Source: WHSP01 sp964424945 (GTDB lineage: Bacteria; Gemmatimonadota; Gemmatimonadetes; Longimicrobiales; Longimicrobiaceae). Taken from it: DNA of 5,771 nt. The notes below the pieces were generated by a model, which ran no database searches, was not told the DNA's origin, and saw only the letters and a program-made list of their open reading frames with translations. Within the stretch, counting starts at the first letter, position 1, and each line of letters opens with the position of its first letter. The translations under genes and the position numbers were made by a program. Shown in pieces: positions 5,029-5,771 of this stretch. The stretch lies in contig CAYRLB010000137.1 of the NCBI GenBank assembly GCA_964424945.1, positions 1-5,771 on the forward strand, given 5' to 3'.

Positions 5029-5771
5029 ATGGCCACGATTCGGGTTCTGGCGGGAACGCGTAAGGGCGCCTTCATCCTCACCTCCGATGAGGCGCGTCGC
5101 GACTGGAAGGTTGATGGTCCCCATTTCGGCGAGTGGGAGGTGATGCACATCAAGGGATCGCCTGTGAATCCCGACCGGATTTATGCTTCTCAGTGGACCG
5201 ACTGGCATGGTCAGGTCGTTCAGCGATCCGATGATGGTGGAAGGAGCTGGGAGGCGGTGGGGAATCTGTTTTCCTACGACGGTCTTCCCGGGACACATCA
5301 GTGGTATGACGGCACCCCGCATCCCTGGGAGTTCAAGCGGGTCTGGCATTTCGAGCCCGCTCCCCACGATGTCGATACCGTCTACGCGGGCGTCGAGGAC
5401 GCGGCGCTCTTCAGGTCGACCGACGGCGGGCAGACGTGGACGGAGCTGTCAGCCCTGCGGACGAACTCCCGCGGCAACGACTGGATGCCCGGCGCAGGGG
5501 GGATGTGTCTGCACACGATCCTCATCGATCCTGCGAACCCCCGACGGATCTACGTCGCCATTTCGGCGGCCGGCGCCTTTCGCACAGATGACGGCGGGGC
5601 CTCGTGGAAGGTGATCACCCGCGGGCTCGACTCGAATTTCCTTCCGGACCCCGAGGCGGACATCGGGCACTGCGTCCACAATCTGACGATGCACCCATCG
5701 CGTCCCGATACCGTCTTCATGCAGAAGCACTGGGATGTGATGCGCACGGACGATGCGGGAGAGATGTGGAG
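5029..5771 (+). CDS. BNR/Asp-box repeat beta-propeller protein (sialidase-like fold), 3'-partial
   Basis: The window holds the first 247 residues; the frame runs off the end without a stop. Asp-box motifs of the form (S/T)xDxGxxW recur at SDDGGRSW (67-74), STDGGQTW (130-137), TDDGGASW (186-193) and TDDAGEMW (240-247), with a degenerate copy near 24-28. Each sits one propeller blade apart, preceded by segments such as NPDRIYAS, DVDTVYAG, NPRRIYVA and RPDTVFMQ. This is the WD40/YVTN/BNR-like architecture, often labelled exo-alpha-sialidase or glycosyl hydrolase although most members lack demonstrated activity. No sialidase catalytic triad is evident, so I do not call an enzyme. There is no signal peptide: the protein starts directly with the first strand, MATIRVLAGTRKGAF. 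The ATG at 5029-5031 is the first start of the frame near the promoter, but it has no visible Shine-Dalgarno. It is divergent from HU. Substrate and role are unknown. Confidence 0.85.
   Translation, partial: MATIRVLAGTRKGAFILTSDEARRDWKVDGPHFGEWEVMHIKGSPVNPDRIYASQWTDWHGQVVQRSDDGGRSWEAVGNLFSYDGLPGTHQWYDGTPHPWEFKRVWHFEPAPHDVDTVYAGVEDAALFRSTDGGQTWTELSALRTNSRGNDWMPGAGGMCLHTILIDPANPRRIYVAISAAGAFRTDDGGASWKVITRGLDSNFLPDPEADIGHCVHNLTMHPSRPDTVFMQKHWDVMRTDDAGEMW

Noticed and set aside
5029..5771. Calling the BNR protein a true sialidase.
   Set aside because: Only Asp-box repeats are visible. The arginine triad and catalytic residues are not recognisable, and the gene is truncated.
1..5771. tRNA, rRNA, CRISPR array, insertion sequence or toxin-antitoxin pair.
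   Set aside because: No T-loop-like tRNA box, regularly spaced repeat array, terminal inverted repeats with transposase, or toxin/antitoxin-type gene pair was seen on either strand.

Overview
This is a high-GC (roughly 60-65% by eye) bacterial chromosomal segment. It carries seven protein genes, two of them cut by the window edges. I see no rRNA, tRNA, CRISPR array, transposase or phage gene. A PQQ sugar dehydrogenase-like protein, a signal-peptide CBM9-like protein, a lipobox lipoprotein and a BNR-propeller protein suggest a Gram-negative-type heterotroph with an exported carbohydrate repertoire. The mix resembles Gemmatimonadota or neighbouring phyla, but that is a guess from gene style, not a placement.

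Layout. (1) 1-1269, plus: 3' part of a PQQ-dependent sugar (glucose/sorbosone) dehydrogenase-like gene, ending at a strong hairpin with a short T tract. (2) 1415-2215, minus: an exported CBM9/DOMON-like protein, convergent with gene 1 across that hairpin. (3) 2216-2487: divergent intergenic region with two abutting hairpins. (4) 2488-2871, plus: group II truncated haemoglobin with a GTG start and no Shine-Dalgarno. (5) 3107-3580, plus: thioredoxin-fold protein with a CAPC active site and a second CPEC pair at its C-terminus, behind a very good ribosome binding site and a 14-bp perfect palindrome. (6) 3735-4148, minus: small lipoprotein of unknown function, convergent with gene 5. (7) 4262-4561, minus: HU/IHF-family DNA-binding protein, upstream of and co-directional with the lipoprotein. 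(8) 4562-5028: the only long non-coding stretch, holding a tandem 13-mer repeat and a sigma70-like promoter. (9) 5029-end, plus: N-terminal 247 residues of a BNR/Asp-box beta-propeller protein, running off the window.

How the genes may work together. The dehydrogenase and CBM9-like protein would both act outside the cytoplasm on carbohydrate, but they are convergent and not one operon. The globin and thioredoxin-like genes are neighbours on the same strand and could both serve redox or oxygen/NO physiology. Their 235-nt gap makes a shared transcript possible but not shown. HU and the lipoprotein could share a transcript, with a hairpin over the HU stop codon between them.

I do not see a clear new multi-gene system. 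The points most worth following are the second CxxC pair in the thioredoxin-like protein, the structured globin leader, the tandem 13-mer, and the alternative hairpins at the HU stop codon.
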